Shown one piece after another: positions 8,677-17,694 of a stretch of DNA of 30,350 nt (position 1 is its first letter; every line of letters begins with the position of its first letter). The DNA lies in contig CAYTCZ010000039.1 in NCBI GenBank assembly GCA_964436315.1, positions 1 through 30,350 on the forward strand, read 5' to 3'. This DNA comes from CAYTCZ01 sp964436315. Lineage in GTDB: Bacteria; Actinomycetota; Thermoleophilia; Gaiellales; Gaiellaceae. Position numbers and translations under genes: made by a program. Under the pieces are notes generated by a model that did not search any database, was not told the DNA's origin, and was given only the letters and a program-made list of their open reading frames with translations.

Positions 8677-11454
8677 TTACCGAGCTCGGCCGTGCGGGCG
8701 CGAGCGTCGACGCTTCTTGCGCGCAGCCCGACGATCCTCGGCAGAGGCTTTCTGCTTGCCGGAGCCGTTCCCGTCACCCGCGTCGGCCACCGGTTCGGCC
8801 CCGACACCCGCCTCGGCAAGCTCTTCGGCCGCGGGCTCGAGAATTTCGCCTTCCTCGACCTCGTCTGCCTCCTCCGTAAGCTCGGGCTCAGCCTCGAGCG
8901 TGGGCTCGTCGAGTTTTTCCTGGAGCCCGGCTCCCTTTCGCTTCAGCCATTCGGGTTCCCGCTCCTTGAACCAAGACAGGAGGGGCGCAGCGACGAAGAT
9001 GCTCGAGTACGAGCCGGCGAGGATTCCGACCAACAGCGCGAACGCGAAGTCCTTCAGGGTGTCGCCACCGAAGAGGAGAAGTGCAGTGATGGGAAGCAGC
9101 GTGGTGAAGGTGGTCGCGAGCGACCGGCGCAGAACCTCCCAGAGCGATTGATTTGTAATCGCCGCAAAGCTCGACTTGCGCATCACGTTCATGTTCTCGC
9201 GCACGCGATCGAAGATGATGATCGTGTCGTAGACCGAGTAGCCCAGGATGGTGAGGATCGCGGCGACGGTAGCCGCAGTCACCTCCCTGCCCGTCAAGGC
9301 GTACAGGCCGACTGCGACCAAGACATCGTGGAGCAGAGCCACGACCACGGGGACGGCGAACTTCCACTGGAAGCGAACCGTGATGTAGATGACGATGAGA
9401 AGGAGCGAGACGCCGACGGCGATGATCGCGTTTCGCAGAATCTGACTGCTGAAGCTCCCCGAAACCGTCGTAACGCCAATCGCATCGGCGCTGAACTCCG
9501 TGGTGAGGGTGTTCGTCAAGGCGTCCTGTTCGACCCCTTCGAGTGTCTCAGTCCGAATTCGAAACTCGGTGAAACCGCCCGCGGCTTCTTCACCACGGCC
9601 CTGAATGACCGCGTTGGCGCCGACGATCTCAGCGGTGTCAGCCCGGACATCCTCGACGAGGAACGCCTCTTCGGTCTTGAACGTGACCTGGGTCCCACCG
9701 TCGAACTCGATTCCGAGGTTGAGGCCTCGGATGCCGAGCGCGACGAAACCGACCGTGAGGATGACCGCCGAGAGAGCGAACCATAGTCGCCGTTTGCCGA
9801 CGAAGTCGATCTTCTGCCAGGCTGGAATCCGGCCGGCCTTTGCGCCCATGAGCCGAGGATTGTCGAACCACCTGAAACCGCCAAGTACACCGAGCAACGC
9901 ACGCGTGGCGACGATGGCCGTAAACATCGAGATCGCCGTACCGAGCAGCAGCATGAGAGCGAATCCCTTTACGCCGCCGATCGCCACCAGGAAGATGACG
10001 AACGCCGTGATCATCGTGACGACGTTCGCGTCGACAATCGTGCGGAAGCCCTTCCGGTAGCCAGCGGTGATCGCAGCACGGACCGTCTTGCCGGCGCGCA
10101 CCTCTTCCTTGATTCGCTCGAAAATGACGATGTTCGCGTCGGTCGCGACACCGATCGACAGCACGAGGCCCGCAAAGCCAGGCAACGTGAGGGTCACGTC
10201 GATCAGCACGATCGCGCCGTAGAGGAGGATGCCGTACACCGAAAGGCCGATCAGCGCGACGAGACCGAGCAACCGGTAGACGACGAGAAGGAACAGCGCG
10301 ACGGCGGCAAAGCCAGCGACGAGCGCAATCACGGCCTCGTCGAGCGAATCCTGTCCGAGTGTGGCCGAGACCTCCGAGCGCTCCAACTGCACGAACTCAA
10401 CCGGCAACGCACCAGAGCGGAGCACGAGTTCCAGGTTCTCGGCCTCATCGAACGAGTCGAGACCGGTGATCTGCGCCCGGCCGCCGGCAATTCCGTCGGG
10501 GTTCTCGTTGAAATCGATTGTCGGGAATGACCGGATCTCTCCGTCGAGGACGATCGCGAAGTGCTGCAGGATCGGGACCTCGGAGTTGAACTGGTTCGTT
10601 CTGAACTGACCGCGCTGCGCGAGTTCGCGCGTGATGTCGTGGAACTTGTCTCCGCCACGATCCGTGAACTCGAGGGTGACGATCGGCTGGTTGGCCTGGC
10701 CGAAGTCGGCGCGGGTTCCACCGCGCTCGAGATCGGCCCCGGTCAGCTCGGGAATCGGATTGTCGATGTCGTCCGGCTGGAACTTGAAGAGGTAGTAGTA
10801 GGTTCGGGTGGGCGGGGCCTCAGCGACCCCGGGACAGACAACGGCGCCGGGCCCACACGTGAGGATGATCCGATCCTCCGGAAGCCCGTAGAAGGTCGCC
10901 CCTTCGGGCGCCTCGTCGAGCGCTAGGTCGGTGAGGAGCTCCTCCTGAGTCGACACCGGCCCGGCGAGCAGAGTGCGGTCCTCTGAGTACAGGTACCACT
11001 CCTTCGCGTCGACAGTCTCCAGCCGCGCCGATTGGCTGGATAGAAGCGGTAGGAGGCGATCGTTCGCGACCGGGAAGCCCTGGGCATCGACCGACGGTCC
11101 GCTGACGTCTGCTTCGAGGTCATAGAACTCCAGCTGGGCCGTCTGCCCGACGAGCTCAGCTGCCCGGCTGGCGTCCGTGACGCCGGGTAGCTGGATGACG
11201 ATCTGATTGTCGCCTTGGCGAACGATGTTCGGCTCGCCGACACCGATCCGATCGACGCGTTCTCGCATGATCTCGATCGAGTCATCGAGATCATCGTCCG
11301 AGAGTTCCTGTCCTCTCGTCGGCTCGGCCTCGAGAACGACCTCCAGACCACCCTGGAGATCGAGGCCGAGCGTCGGCTCGCGAAAAAGCGCGAGCCCGAC
11401 AACCGCGCCGACGGCAACGCACAGCGCGAGCAGGATGGCAAGGTTTCTCCGCAC
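8677..11454 (-). CDS. secDF: fused protein translocase subunit SecDF
   Basis: 925 residues forming the SecD and SecF halves in one chain, which use the proton gradient to help SecYEG complete protein export. The SecD half has its first helix at about 5-25, then LGLDLQGGLEVVLE, the P1 head and base domains, and a six-helix membrane block containing VLSIGVATDANIVIFERIKE. The SecF half starts at about residue 541 with a helix, LNLGIEFDGGTQV, and a second membrane block with LGYSVYDTIIIFDRVRENM. A C-terminal tail of about 85 residues is acidic, then very basic (RRAARKKRRRSR). The start is GTG 11454. It lies 28 bases after yajC, the usual partner. Most actinobacteria encode secD and secF separately, so the fusion is of some interest. 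Confidence 0.96.
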   Translation of the reverse strand: MRRNLAILLALCVAVGAVVGLALFREPTLGLDLQGGLEVVLEAEPTRGQELSDDDLDDSIEIMRERVDRIGVGEPNIVRQGDNQIVIQLPGVTDASRAAELVGQTAQLEFYDLEADVSGPSVDAQGFPVANDRLLPLLSSQSARLETVDAKEWYLYSEDRTLLAGPVSTQEELLTDLALDEAPEGATFYGLPEDRIILTCGPGAVVCPGVAEAPPTRTYYYLFKFQPDDIDNPIPELTGADLERGGTRADFGQANQPIVTLEFTDRGGDKFHDITRELAQRGQFRTNQFNSEVPILQHFAIVLDGEIRSFPTIDFNENPDGIAGGRAQITGLDSFDEAENLELVLRSGALPVEFVQLERSEVSATLGQDSLDEAVIALVAGFAAVALFLLVVYRLLGLVALIGLSVYGILLYGAIVLIDVTLTLPGFAGLVLSIGVATDANIVIFERIKEEVRAGKTVRAAITAGYRKGFRTIVDANVVTMITAFVIFLVAIGGVKGFALMLLLGTAISMFTAIVATRALLGVLGGFRWFDNPRLMGAKAGRIPAWQKIDFVGKRRLWFALSAVILTVGFVALGIRGLNLGIEFDGGTQVTFKTEEAFLVEDVRADTAEIVGANAVIQGRGEEAAGGFTEFRIRTETLEGVEQDALTNTLTTEFSADAIGVTTVSGSFSSQILRNAIIAVGVSLLLIVIYITVRFQWKFAVPVVVALLHDVLVAVGLYALTGREVTAATVAAILTILGYSVYDTIIIFDRVRENMNVMRKSSFAAITNQSLWEVLRRSLATTFTTLLPITALLLFGGDTLKDFAFALLVGILAGSYSSIFVAAPLLSWFKEREPEWLKRKGAGLQEKLDEPTLEAEPELTEEADEVEEGEILEPAAEELAEAGVGAEPVADAGDGNGSGKQKASAEDRRAARKKRRRSRPHGRAR

Positions 11455-11482
11455 CGAGATTCTCGAAGGAGAGGGTAGCTAC

Positions 11483-11839
11483 CTATGCGGAAGAGCGGCG
11501 TCCGTCGTCGGCCGACTCGGGCTCCTCAACTTCGGTAGCCGCATACTCGTCGTATTCCTCGGTCTCCTCGACGAACTCGAGCCCCGGTTCGGGCTCCACG
11601 ATCGTGGCGATCGAGCGACGCGCAACCTCGATTTCGACGTCTTCGGCAATGAGGACATGGACTCTGTCGTCCTCTATTTCGCTGACGTCTCCGTAAATCC
11701 CGCCTGCGGTAATGATCTCGTCGCCGATTTTCAGGCCCGACAACAGTTCCTCGTGCTTCTTCTGCTGCCGTCGCTGAGGGCGAATCAGAAGCAGGTACAT
11801 GAAGACGAGGAGGACGAGCAGAATAATGACGAAACTCAC
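11483..11839 (-). CDS. yajC: preprotein translocase accessory subunit YajC
   Basis: 118 residues. One N-terminal membrane helix (2-18) is followed at once by the family signature IRPQRRQQKKHEELLSGLK. The small cytoplasmic domain contains GDEIITAGGIYGDVSEI. YajC associates with SecDF at the SecYEG translocon. The acidic C-terminal extension (EETEEYDEYAATEVEEPES) is longer than in many homologues. The start is GTG, overlapping the tgt stop in the sequence GTGA, with a good ribosome site GAGGAGG five bases upstream inside the end of tgt. This indicates translational coupling in the tgt-yajC-secDF operon. Confidence 0.95.
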   Translation of the reverse strand: MSFVIILLVLLVFMYLLLIRPQRRQQKKHEELLSGLKIGDEIITAGGIYGDVSEIEDDRVHVLIAEDVEIEVARRSIATIVEPEPGLEFVEETEEYDEYAATEVEEPESADDGRRSSA

Positions 11840-12969
11840 GAGGCCTCCTCGCTTGCCGGGGCTTGACCGAGTCGATCAAGCGCCGCCGACTTGAAGGCGG
11901 CGAATCGACCTTGTTCGACGCTTGTGCGCGCCCCGGCTGTCAAATCGAGCAAGAACCGAAGGTTGTGCTCCGACAAAAGTATCAAGCCGAGCATCTCTTG
12001 TTGGTTAACGAGGTGCCTAATGTACGCCCGGGAGAAGCGCGTGCAGGCCGAGCAGAGACAGGCCTCATCGAGCGGGCGATCATCCCTCGCGAAGCGCGCG
12101 TTACGGAGATTGAGCCTGCCGGCCCATGTGATGGCCGAACCGGTCCGACCGAGACGAGTGGGTAAGACGCAATCGAAGAGGTCGATGCCTCTCTCGATCA
12201 CCTCGAGAATTCCTTCAGGATCCCCGATCCCCATGAAGTATCGCGGTCTGTCCGGCGGTAGGGCAGAGGCTGACCACGCGACCGTCTCAAGCATGCGCTC
12301 ACGCTGCTCTCCAACGCTCAGCCCGCCGAGCGCATTGCCATCAAAGTCGAGTTCAGAAATCTCCTCGATCGATCGCCGTCGTAGTTCCTCGTCCGTACCG
12401 CCCTGGGTGATGCCGAACAGCAACTGCCCGCTCGCTCGTGGCTCGGCGATCTGTCGGTCGGCCCAGGTCCTTGTCAGCCGTACAGCCTGTTCCATGTCGC
12501 TCCGCGACGCGTCGGCCGGAGGACATACGTCGAGACACATTGCGATGTCGGAGCCGAGCCGTTTCTGGATCGCTGCAGCCAGCCCCGGGGTCAACCGCTC
12601 GATCGTGCCGTCGTAGACGGAACGGAACGCAATGCCCTCTTCATCAGTGGCAACGATTGTGTCCCGGAGTGAGAAGACCTGAAATCCTCCGGAGTCGGTC
12701 AGAATCGGTCCGTCCCATCCCATGAACCGATGAAGTCCACCGAGTTCTTCGATCACGTCTTCGCCAGGACGAAAATGGAGGTGATACGTGTTTCCGAGGA
12801 CTACCGTCGCTCCCAGTTCCCGCAATCGCTGCGGGTCGATCCCTTTGACGGTCGCTTTGGTCCCGACGGGTATGAAGGCGGGCGTCGGGATCTCGCCTCG
12901 CGCCGTCACGAGGATTCCCGCGCGGGCAGTCCCGTCGGTCGAAACGACGTCGAATGCGTTCGCGGCCAA
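11836..12969 (-). CDS. tgt: queuine/preQ1 tRNA-guanine transglycosylase
   Basis: 377 residues, full length for bacterial Tgt. The enzyme exchanges guanine-34 for preQ1 in tRNAs for Asp, Asn, His and Tyr. It is a TIM barrel with LTDSGGFQVFSL (D92, base recognition), GITQGGTDEELR, GGLSVGE (216-221) and the nucleophile D266 in LFDCVLPTR. The zinc site comes from C304, C306 and C309 in CLCSAC, plus H335. The start appears to be TTG 12969, because an in-frame TGA lies eight codons upstream and no ATG or GTG intervenes. No strong ribosome site is seen. It overlaps yajC by four bases. In the common bacterial order queA sits next to tgt; here a plus-strand gene lies between them. It leads the tgt-yajC-secDF operon. 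Confidence 0.96.
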   Translation of the reverse strand: MAANAFDVVSTDGTARAGILVTARGEIPTPAFIPVGTKATVKGIDPQRLRELGATVVLGNTYHLHFRPGEDVIEELGGLHRFMGWDGPILTDSGGFQVFSLRDTIVATDEEGIAFRSVYDGTIERLTPGLAAAIQKRLGSDIAMCLDVCPPADASRSDMEQAVRLTRTWADRQIAEPRASGQLLFGITQGGTDEELRRRSIEEISELDFDGNALGGLSVGEQRERMLETVAWSASALPPDRPRYFMGIGDPEGILEVIERGIDLFDCVLPTRLGRTGSAITWAGRLNLRNARFARDDRPLDEACLCSACTRFSRAYIRHLVNQQEMLGLILLSEHNLRFLLDLTAGARTSVEQGRFAAFKSAALDRLGQAPASEEAS

Positions 12970-13059
12970 GGGACCGAATTCAACCCGAGTCGCTCACAGA
13001 AGGCGAGAACTGGCGATCAATCACCTAGCGTCCGCTGGCCCTCGTACCCTTGACGAGTT

Positions 13060-13632
13060 GTGGTAACGATTTCTGAGGTCGCACGACACGCGGGGGTGTC
13101 GGTTGAGGGTGTTCTTCGTGTGCTCAACGACGAGCGGGTCAGTGAGGACGTCGACGAAAGGGTCAGGAAGGCGATCGGGATCCATGGATATCCGCATCGC
13201 GGTGCTCCGCGAGAGTCTGAGTCCGTCAAACCCACCGATGTCGGCGATCCGAACCGGAAGCTCGAATCGCATTCCCCCGGGGGCGTGGGCAGTCTCATGT
13301 ACGAGGCCGTTCGAGTCGAGGTCCGGCCCGTCCTCGAGCAGGTCGCGGCCACAGGTGATCTGACCGATGAGATCGTCCGCCTCCTCCGCGAGCGACGAGC
13401 GTCGGAGCACGTGGAACGGCGCGAGCGACTCGAGGATCTGGCACTCCTCATTGACCTGATGACGACGAGTTGGCAGAACGTCGATCGGCGCCTTGGCCGC
13501 ATCGAGCGAAGACTCGAGGAGCTGGGTACGCAGCCGCGTGAAGAGCTTGTGCCACGGGTGCTCAGGTCGGAGGATCGGCGACGGCGCGCGCTCGAGCCTG
13601 GATCGAGAGCGAGCCCCGCCGGCGATCGCTGA
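13060..13632 (+). CDS. LacI-type HTH protein with C-terminal coiled coil, no ligand domain
   Basis: 190 residues. The first 45 are a clear LacI-family DNA-binding head: TISEVARHAGVSVEGVLRVL, then NDERVSEDVDERVRKAI and a hinge-like GIHGYPHRG. A LacI repressor would continue into a sugar-binding domain of about 280 residues. Here there is a polar linker (50-80) and a helical region (85-170) with EVRPVLEQV and ERRERLEDLALLIDLM, then TTSWQNVDRRLGRIERRLEEL. That second part is shared with the gene at 14745-15248. The start is GTG 13060. It diverges from tgt across 90 bases and converges on queA across 33 bases, splitting the usual queA-tgt pair. It may regulate the tgt operon and may dimerise through the coiled coil; both are inference. 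Confidence 0.85.
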   Translation: MVTISEVARHAGVSVEGVLRVLNDERVSEDVDERVRKAIGIHGYPHRGAPRESESVKPTDVGDPNRKLESHSPGGVGSLMYEAVRVEVRPVLEQVAATGDLTDEIVRLLRERRASEHVERRERLEDLALLIDLMTTSWQNVDRRLGRIERRLEELGTQPREELVPRVLRSEDRRRRALEPGSRASPAGDR

Positions 13633-13665
13633 CGCGACCCTTCGCCGCCATGTCTCGCAGGCCGG

Positions 13666-14607
13666 CTACAGCACGAGCATCGCGTCACCGAACGAGTAGA
13701 AGCGATACCGCTCCTGGACGGCGATCTGGTACAGGCGCCTCGTCTCTTTGACCCCCGTGAACGCCATGACGAGCGCAAGCAGGGTCGACCGGGGCAGGTG
13801 GAAATTCGTGAGGAGCCGATCGACTCGCCGAAACGGAAAGCCAGGCGTGATGAACAGATCTGTTCGTCCCGTGAGCGGGCGGCCGAGGGCGACGCTCTCC
13901 AGCACCCGCACCACGGTCGTTCCCACCGCCGCGACGGTCTGCGCGTTGCGAATGCGCTCCCACGCCACTGGAAGGACTGCATATCTCTCGCTGTGAATCG
14001 GATGCGCCTCGAGCTCCTCGGTGGCGATTGGGCGGAACGTGTCCAGGCCGATGTGCAGTGTCACGTGCTCGAGATCGAGTTCCGCGGCGAGTTCCGGTGT
14101 GAAGTGCAGCCCGGCGGTGGGAGCCGCCGCTGAGCCAAGCTCTGTCGCGAAGATCGTTTGGTAGCGCTCCGGTTCGAGGAGCGGCTCGCGGATATACGGC
14201 GGAAGCGGAGTTTCGCCGGCTGGACTGCCGTCCAGTCGGAGACGCCACCGGCCATCCCGAAGCGGCTCCAAGAGCTCGACTGGACCGAGCTTCATCCCTG
14301 TGCTCAGGCGGCGGCTGGGTTTCGCAAGCGCCTCCCAAACTCCGTCCTGAATCTCCTCGAGCAAGAGGATCTCCGTCGCGCCTCCCGTGGCACGCTCCAG
14401 TCTGAGACGCGCCGGAACGACGCGGGTGTCGTTGACGACAAGGAGACAGTCCTTCCCGACTTCCGCGGGAAGGTCACGAATACGACGATGGCGAACTTCG
14501 CCTGTCGACCGTTCGAACACGAGCATGCGGGACTCGTCCCGCTCGCTGAGTGGCCGCTGTGCGATTAACTCGGGTGGAAGGTCGTAGTCGAGCTCAGCCG
14601 TTCGCAT
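13666..14607 (-). CDS. queA: S-adenosylmethionine:tRNA ribosyltransferase-isomerase QueA
   Basis: 313 residues. The enzyme transfers and isomerises the ribose of SAM onto preQ1-modified tRNA to give epoxyqueuosine, the step after Tgt. Typical sequence is present from the start (LDYDLPPELIAQRPLSERD), followed by LLVVNDTRVVPARL and APTAGLHFTPEL. After these come LHIGLDTFRPI, HSERYAV, VGTTVVRVLES, LITPGF-like TDLFITPGFPFR and LTNFHLPRSTLLALVMAF. It is somewhat shorter than the usual 340-350 residues, but no core motif is missing. ATG 14607 has GGGACGG upstream. It is transcribed away from the coiled-coil gene at 14745 and separated from tgt by the LacI-type gene, so it has its own promoter region (14608-14744). 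Confidence 0.95.
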   Translation of the reverse strand: MRTAELDYDLPPELIAQRPLSERDESRMLVFERSTGEVRHRRIRDLPAEVGKDCLLVVNDTRVVPARLRLERATGGATEILLLEEIQDGVWEALAKPSRRLSTGMKLGPVELLEPLRDGRWRLRLDGSPAGETPLPPYIREPLLEPERYQTIFATELGSAAAPTAGLHFTPELAAELDLEHVTLHIGLDTFRPIATEELEAHPIHSERYAVLPVAWERIRNAQTVAAVGTTVVRVLESVALGRPLTGRTDLFITPGFPFRRVDRLLTNFHLPRSTLLALVMAFTGVKETRRLYQIAVQERYRFYSFGDAMLVL

Positions 14608-14744
14608 CGCGCCGTCCCAAAACGCGCTCCACGGGGGCTGTCGAAGTCACCCGTAGCCCGACGGAGAGTGACGATGGGCTGCGGTGGCAAAGCAACACGC
14701 TGGAATTCGTCAATGCGATCCGGCCCGAACGCTATCGTGGGTGT

Positions 14745-15248
14745 GTGGATCAAGAAGCGCTCGATCGAGCACGCGCTCGCCTCGAGGAGGCGGCGGAACA
14801 CCGCAACTCAGGCGCGACCGAGCTCGGCGAGACGATCGAGCGGGCGCGAGCCGGGATCGAGGATCTCGCGCAGACGGCGGCCGAGCTCGAAGCTCGCATT
14901 CCGGCCGATGTGCAGAAATCGATTGAAGAGGGCATGCGAAAGGAGGTCCTCCCGGTCGGACGCCACATCGCTGAGCTGAGAGGGCTGGCGGCTCAGACCA
15001 TTCGGCGCCTCGACCGATTGCAGAGCGCAGTCGATGCAGAACGCCGCGCCCGGATCGAAGACCTTGCGCTCATGGTTGAGGTGATCAGCTCGGGTTGGCA
15101 GGGAATCGAACAGCGTCTCGAGCGCATCGAGGGCGCCGTACAGCGACCGGAGCAGAACTCGGCATCCTCCGGCATCCGAGCCTCGGAAGTGGAGCCGGGC
15201 ACCGTCTACCGCATCGAAGAGCACACCGAGCTACACTCGCCCGCCTAG
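14745..15248 (+). CDS. coiled-coil protein, paralogue of the LacI-HTH protein's C-terminal domain
   Basis: About 167 residues from GTG 14745 (VDQEALDRARARLEE). It is highly charged and helical throughout, with no membrane helix and no signal peptide. The C-terminal half matches the LacI-HTH gene at 13060. KEVLPV aligns with VEVRPV. The segment starting ERRARIEDLALMVEVISSGW aligns with ERRERLEDLALLIDLMTTSW, with 16 of 31 positions identical by eye across the full segment. The N-terminus has no helix-turn-helix and is instead more coiled coil. The frame is open upstream to 14550 inside queA, but that part is not protein-like. The two proteins may form heteromeric coiled coils. The function is unknown. 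Confidence 0.75.
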   Translation: MDQEALDRARARLEEAAEHRNSGATELGETIERARAGIEDLAQTAAELEARIPADVQKSIEEGMRKEVLPVGRHIAELRGLAAQTIRRLDRLQSAVDAERRARIEDLALMVEVISSGWQGIEQRLERIEGAVQRPEQNSASSGIRASEVEPGTVYRIEEHTELHSPA

Positions 15249-15448
15249 AGGATCGAAATCCCCGCGGCGCAGTCCTGGGGGTAGGCCCCTGGCCTCCGCC
15301 ACCCACTTGGAGCGTAGTCGGGATCTCCGTCCGTGTCTGTCACAAAAAGTGACGACTTCGAACAACTGGGACGACCCGCCAACACAACACGAACCCATGC
15401 CTCCCGACGCGCGAGAGGTCGGGTAGCGTCGATTCCGCAAGCGCCCCG
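15249..15448. other. 200-base gap between convergent genes
   Basis: No gene is seen. It contains a small dyad GTCAC-AAAAA-GTGAC at 15339-15353 and a 6-bp stem CCCGAC/GTCGGG at 15403-15423. The latter lies 26 bases past the histidine kinase stop and could help end that transcript, although no T-tract follows. Both are weak. Confidence 0.3.
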
Positions 15449-16828
15449 CTAGCTCGCCGGGAGCGAGAGCTCGAATCGTGCCCCAGACGTCTCGCCGTCG
15501 ACCAAGCGCAGCTCTCCACCCAATGCCTGGGCCAGCTCGCTCGCGATGGCGAGGCCAAGCCCGGTACCTGAGCCATTCCGCGACCAAAACGGGCGGAAGA
15601 TTCGGTCTCGTTCCTCGAGAGCGATTCCCGGGCCGGAGTCCGATACCGCGACGACTGCCGACCCGTTGTCGGCCTCGAGGGCCAGTTCTATCTCGCCGCC
15701 TGCCGGTGTCCACTCGAACGCGTTCTCCAACAGGTTCGAGACGATCTGAAGCACTCGGTCGCCGTCGGTGAGCAGCACTGGATCACCGTCGAAGGACCGC
15801 TCGTAGATGATTTCGCGCTGTCGAGCCTGGTCGGTGAACGCCTGATACGCCTGGTCGAGCAGACGACGGAGCTCGACCTCCTCCTGCGTCAGCGTAAAGC
15901 GATGTGCGTCGAGTTTCGCAAGGTCGAGCACGTCTCCGACGAGCCGCGCAAGCCTATCGGTCTCGAAAGCGACAACCTCAAGTGAAGCCTGCCGGGCTTC
16001 GGGGTCTTCGACAAGACCTTCGCGAAGCGCATCGACGTGGCCGCGGATCGCCGTCAGGGGCGTCCGAAGTTCGTGGGAGACGCTCATGAGGAAATTCCGT
16101 TCGAGCGCTTCGGCCTGGGCGAGCTGATGGGTCATCTCCCGGAATCGATCGGTCAGGTGGCCAATCTCATCGTCAGAGCGTGATGCCGGCACCTCCGTGT
16201 CGTAGTGACCGGCGGCGACCTGGTCCGCGGCTCTCGAGAGCGCGAGAACCGGCTTCGATAGTCGACGGGAGAGATACCAGGCGAGCAGAGCGGCCACGCC
16301 CACTCCGGCGAGCAACGCGAGCCCGACCCGTTGCATCAGCACAAGCCATCGCTCCTGTAGCTGCTCCTGAGGCTTCGCCACGACAAGTGCACCGAACGTT
16401 TCGCCGCCAAACGTGATCGGATGGGCGACGGCCAAATACGTGCGGTCGGCATCGGGCGGACTGAACTCGAGTGTCTGGACTTGCCCCTCTCTGAGGAGCT
16501 CCATGTCGAGGTGGCCGATGTCGAGCTCCCGGAGGCCCGAGATCTGTCCTGGGAAGATCGAGACTCCAGCGTAGTAGAGGCGTGCATCGGTCGCTTGCTC
16601 GAGGATCGGCCGTGCGAACCGAGGTGCATCGCGCCCCTCGGCGGTGCTTAGGTCAACCTGTTCCTGATAGAGAGCGGCGAGGCCGGCCGCCTGGCGCCGC
16701 AGGTCGTTCAGCGTGTCGCTGTGGGTGTAATCCTGGAAGAGCCGGATCGCGATGAGTGCCGTCACGAGTCCGGCAACGACAATCCCAACGAGAAAGAACG
16801 CAGGGAGACGAAAACGCAACGAGCGCAC
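15449..16828 (-). CDS. sensor histidine kinase with HAMP domain
   Basis: 459 residues of a classical class-I sensor kinase. TM1 lies at about 8-30, an extracytoplasmic sensor domain at about 35-160, TM2 at about 163-186 and a HAMP linker at about 187-240. HisKA carries FLMSVSHELRTPLTAIRGH with the phospho-accepting H252. HATPase_c has the N-box NLLENAFEW, the G1 box SDSGPGIALEERDRIFRPFW and the G2 box GSGTGLGLAIASEL. The start is GTG 16828, with GAGGA six bases upstream. It lies 139 bases downstream of the response regulator gene and is transcribed in the same direction, so the two form a cognate pair. The signal is unknown. Confidence 0.95.
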   Translation of the reverse strand: MRSLRFRLPAFFLVGIVVAGLVTALIAIRLFQDYTHSDTLNDLRRQAAGLAALYQEQVDLSTAEGRDAPRFARPILEQATDARLYYAGVSIFPGQISGLRELDIGHLDMELLREGQVQTLEFSPPDADRTYLAVAHPITFGGETFGALVVAKPQEQLQERWLVLMQRVGLALLAGVGVAALLAWYLSRRLSKPVLALSRAADQVAAGHYDTEVPASRSDDEIGHLTDRFREMTHQLAQAEALERNFLMSVSHELRTPLTAIRGHVDALREGLVEDPEARQASLEVVAFETDRLARLVGDVLDLAKLDAHRFTLTQEEVELRRLLDQAYQAFTDQARQREIIYERSFDGDPVLLTDGDRVLQIVSNLLENAFEWTPAGGEIELALEADNGSAVVAVSDSGPGIALEERDRIFRPFWSRNGSGTGLGLAIASELAQALGGELRLVDGETSGARFELSLPAS

Positions 16829-16967
16829 GATCGTTCCTCAGCAGGGTAGCTCGTAACAGTGGAAACAGCTGTACGATCGCCGCTTCGTCGGGTTCCGGTC
16901 GCAGCGGCGAGGACGTTCGTCGCGCTGAACACCCCCCGTCGCCCGCAGCGGAACGGCGGCAGCCATT

Positions 16968-17678
16968 TCAGGTCGTCGACGCCGCCCGCTGCTCGGCGCT
17001 GACCTTGTAGCCGACTCCCCACACTGTGACGATCGGGGACGCGTCGCCAAGTTTCCGTCGCAACTGGCGAACATGAACGTCCACGGTGCGCGTGTCGCCG
17101 GCGAAGGTGTACCCCCAAACACGCTCGAGGAGCTGATCGCGCGTCAGAACCAGACCGCGGTGGTCGAGAAGCTCCCACAGAAGATCGAACTCCTTCGGGG
17201 CGAGCTGCACTTCTTGGCCGTCGACCGTAACCTCGCGCCGCCCCGAGTCGATTCGAAGCGGACCGTGCTCGAGAAACTCGCTCTCGAATTCCCGCCGCTC
17301 CGGCGTCGCGCGCCGAAGAATCGATTTGACACGGGCCACGAGCTCGCGAGGGTTGAAGGGCTTCGTCAGATAATCGTCAGCGCCCACCTCGAGACCGATG
17401 ATCTTGTCGATGTCATCGTCCCGGGCGGTGAGCATGAGGATCGGAACCTCTGACCGCTGCCTCACTCGTCGACACACGTCAATTCCGTCGATATCCGGCA
17501 GCATGAGATCGAGAATGATGAGGGCGGGCGGGTCGGAGCTCGCATCGGCAAGCGCATCGGATCCGTTGCTTGCGACTCTCACCGTGTATCCGGCGTTTTT
17601 CAGATACATGGCCACGAAGGAGGCGATACTGGCCTCGTCTTCGACGATGAGAATGCTCTGTTGAGTCGACTGGCTCAT
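16968..17678 (-). CDS. OmpR/PhoB-family response regulator
   Basis: 236 residues. The receiver domain (8-120) has the acidic pair in IVEDE, the phosphorylated aspartate D57 in LIILDLMLPDIDG, the switch threonine in LMLTARDD and the lysine in YLTKPFNPREL. The winged-helix DNA-binding domain (about 140-230) has LAPKEFDLLWELLDHRG, LLERVWGY and TVDVHVRQLRRKLGD. The frame extends to 17819, but ATG 17678 (MSQSTQQ) starts just before the receiver domain and avoids overlapping the upstream gene, which ends 16 bases away. It is probably co-transcribed with the secreted protein upstream and the kinase downstream. Confidence 0.96.
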   Translation of the reverse strand: MSQSTQQSILIVEDEASIASFVAMYLKNAGYTVRVASNGSDALADASSDPPALIILDLMLPDIDGIDVCRRVRQRSEVPILMLTARDDDIDKIIGLEVGADDYLTKPFNPRELVARVKSILRRATPERREFESEFLEHGPLRIDSGRREVTVDGQEVQLAPKEFDLLWELLDHRGLVLTRDQLLERVWGYTFAGDTRTVDVHVRQLRRKLGDASPIVTVWGVGYKVSAEQRAASTT

Positions 17679-17694
17679 CGGAGAAGTCCCGCCT

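Noticed and set aside
8692..9786. 364-residue open frame on the plus strand
   Set aside because: It is antisense to secDF, with no recognisable domain.
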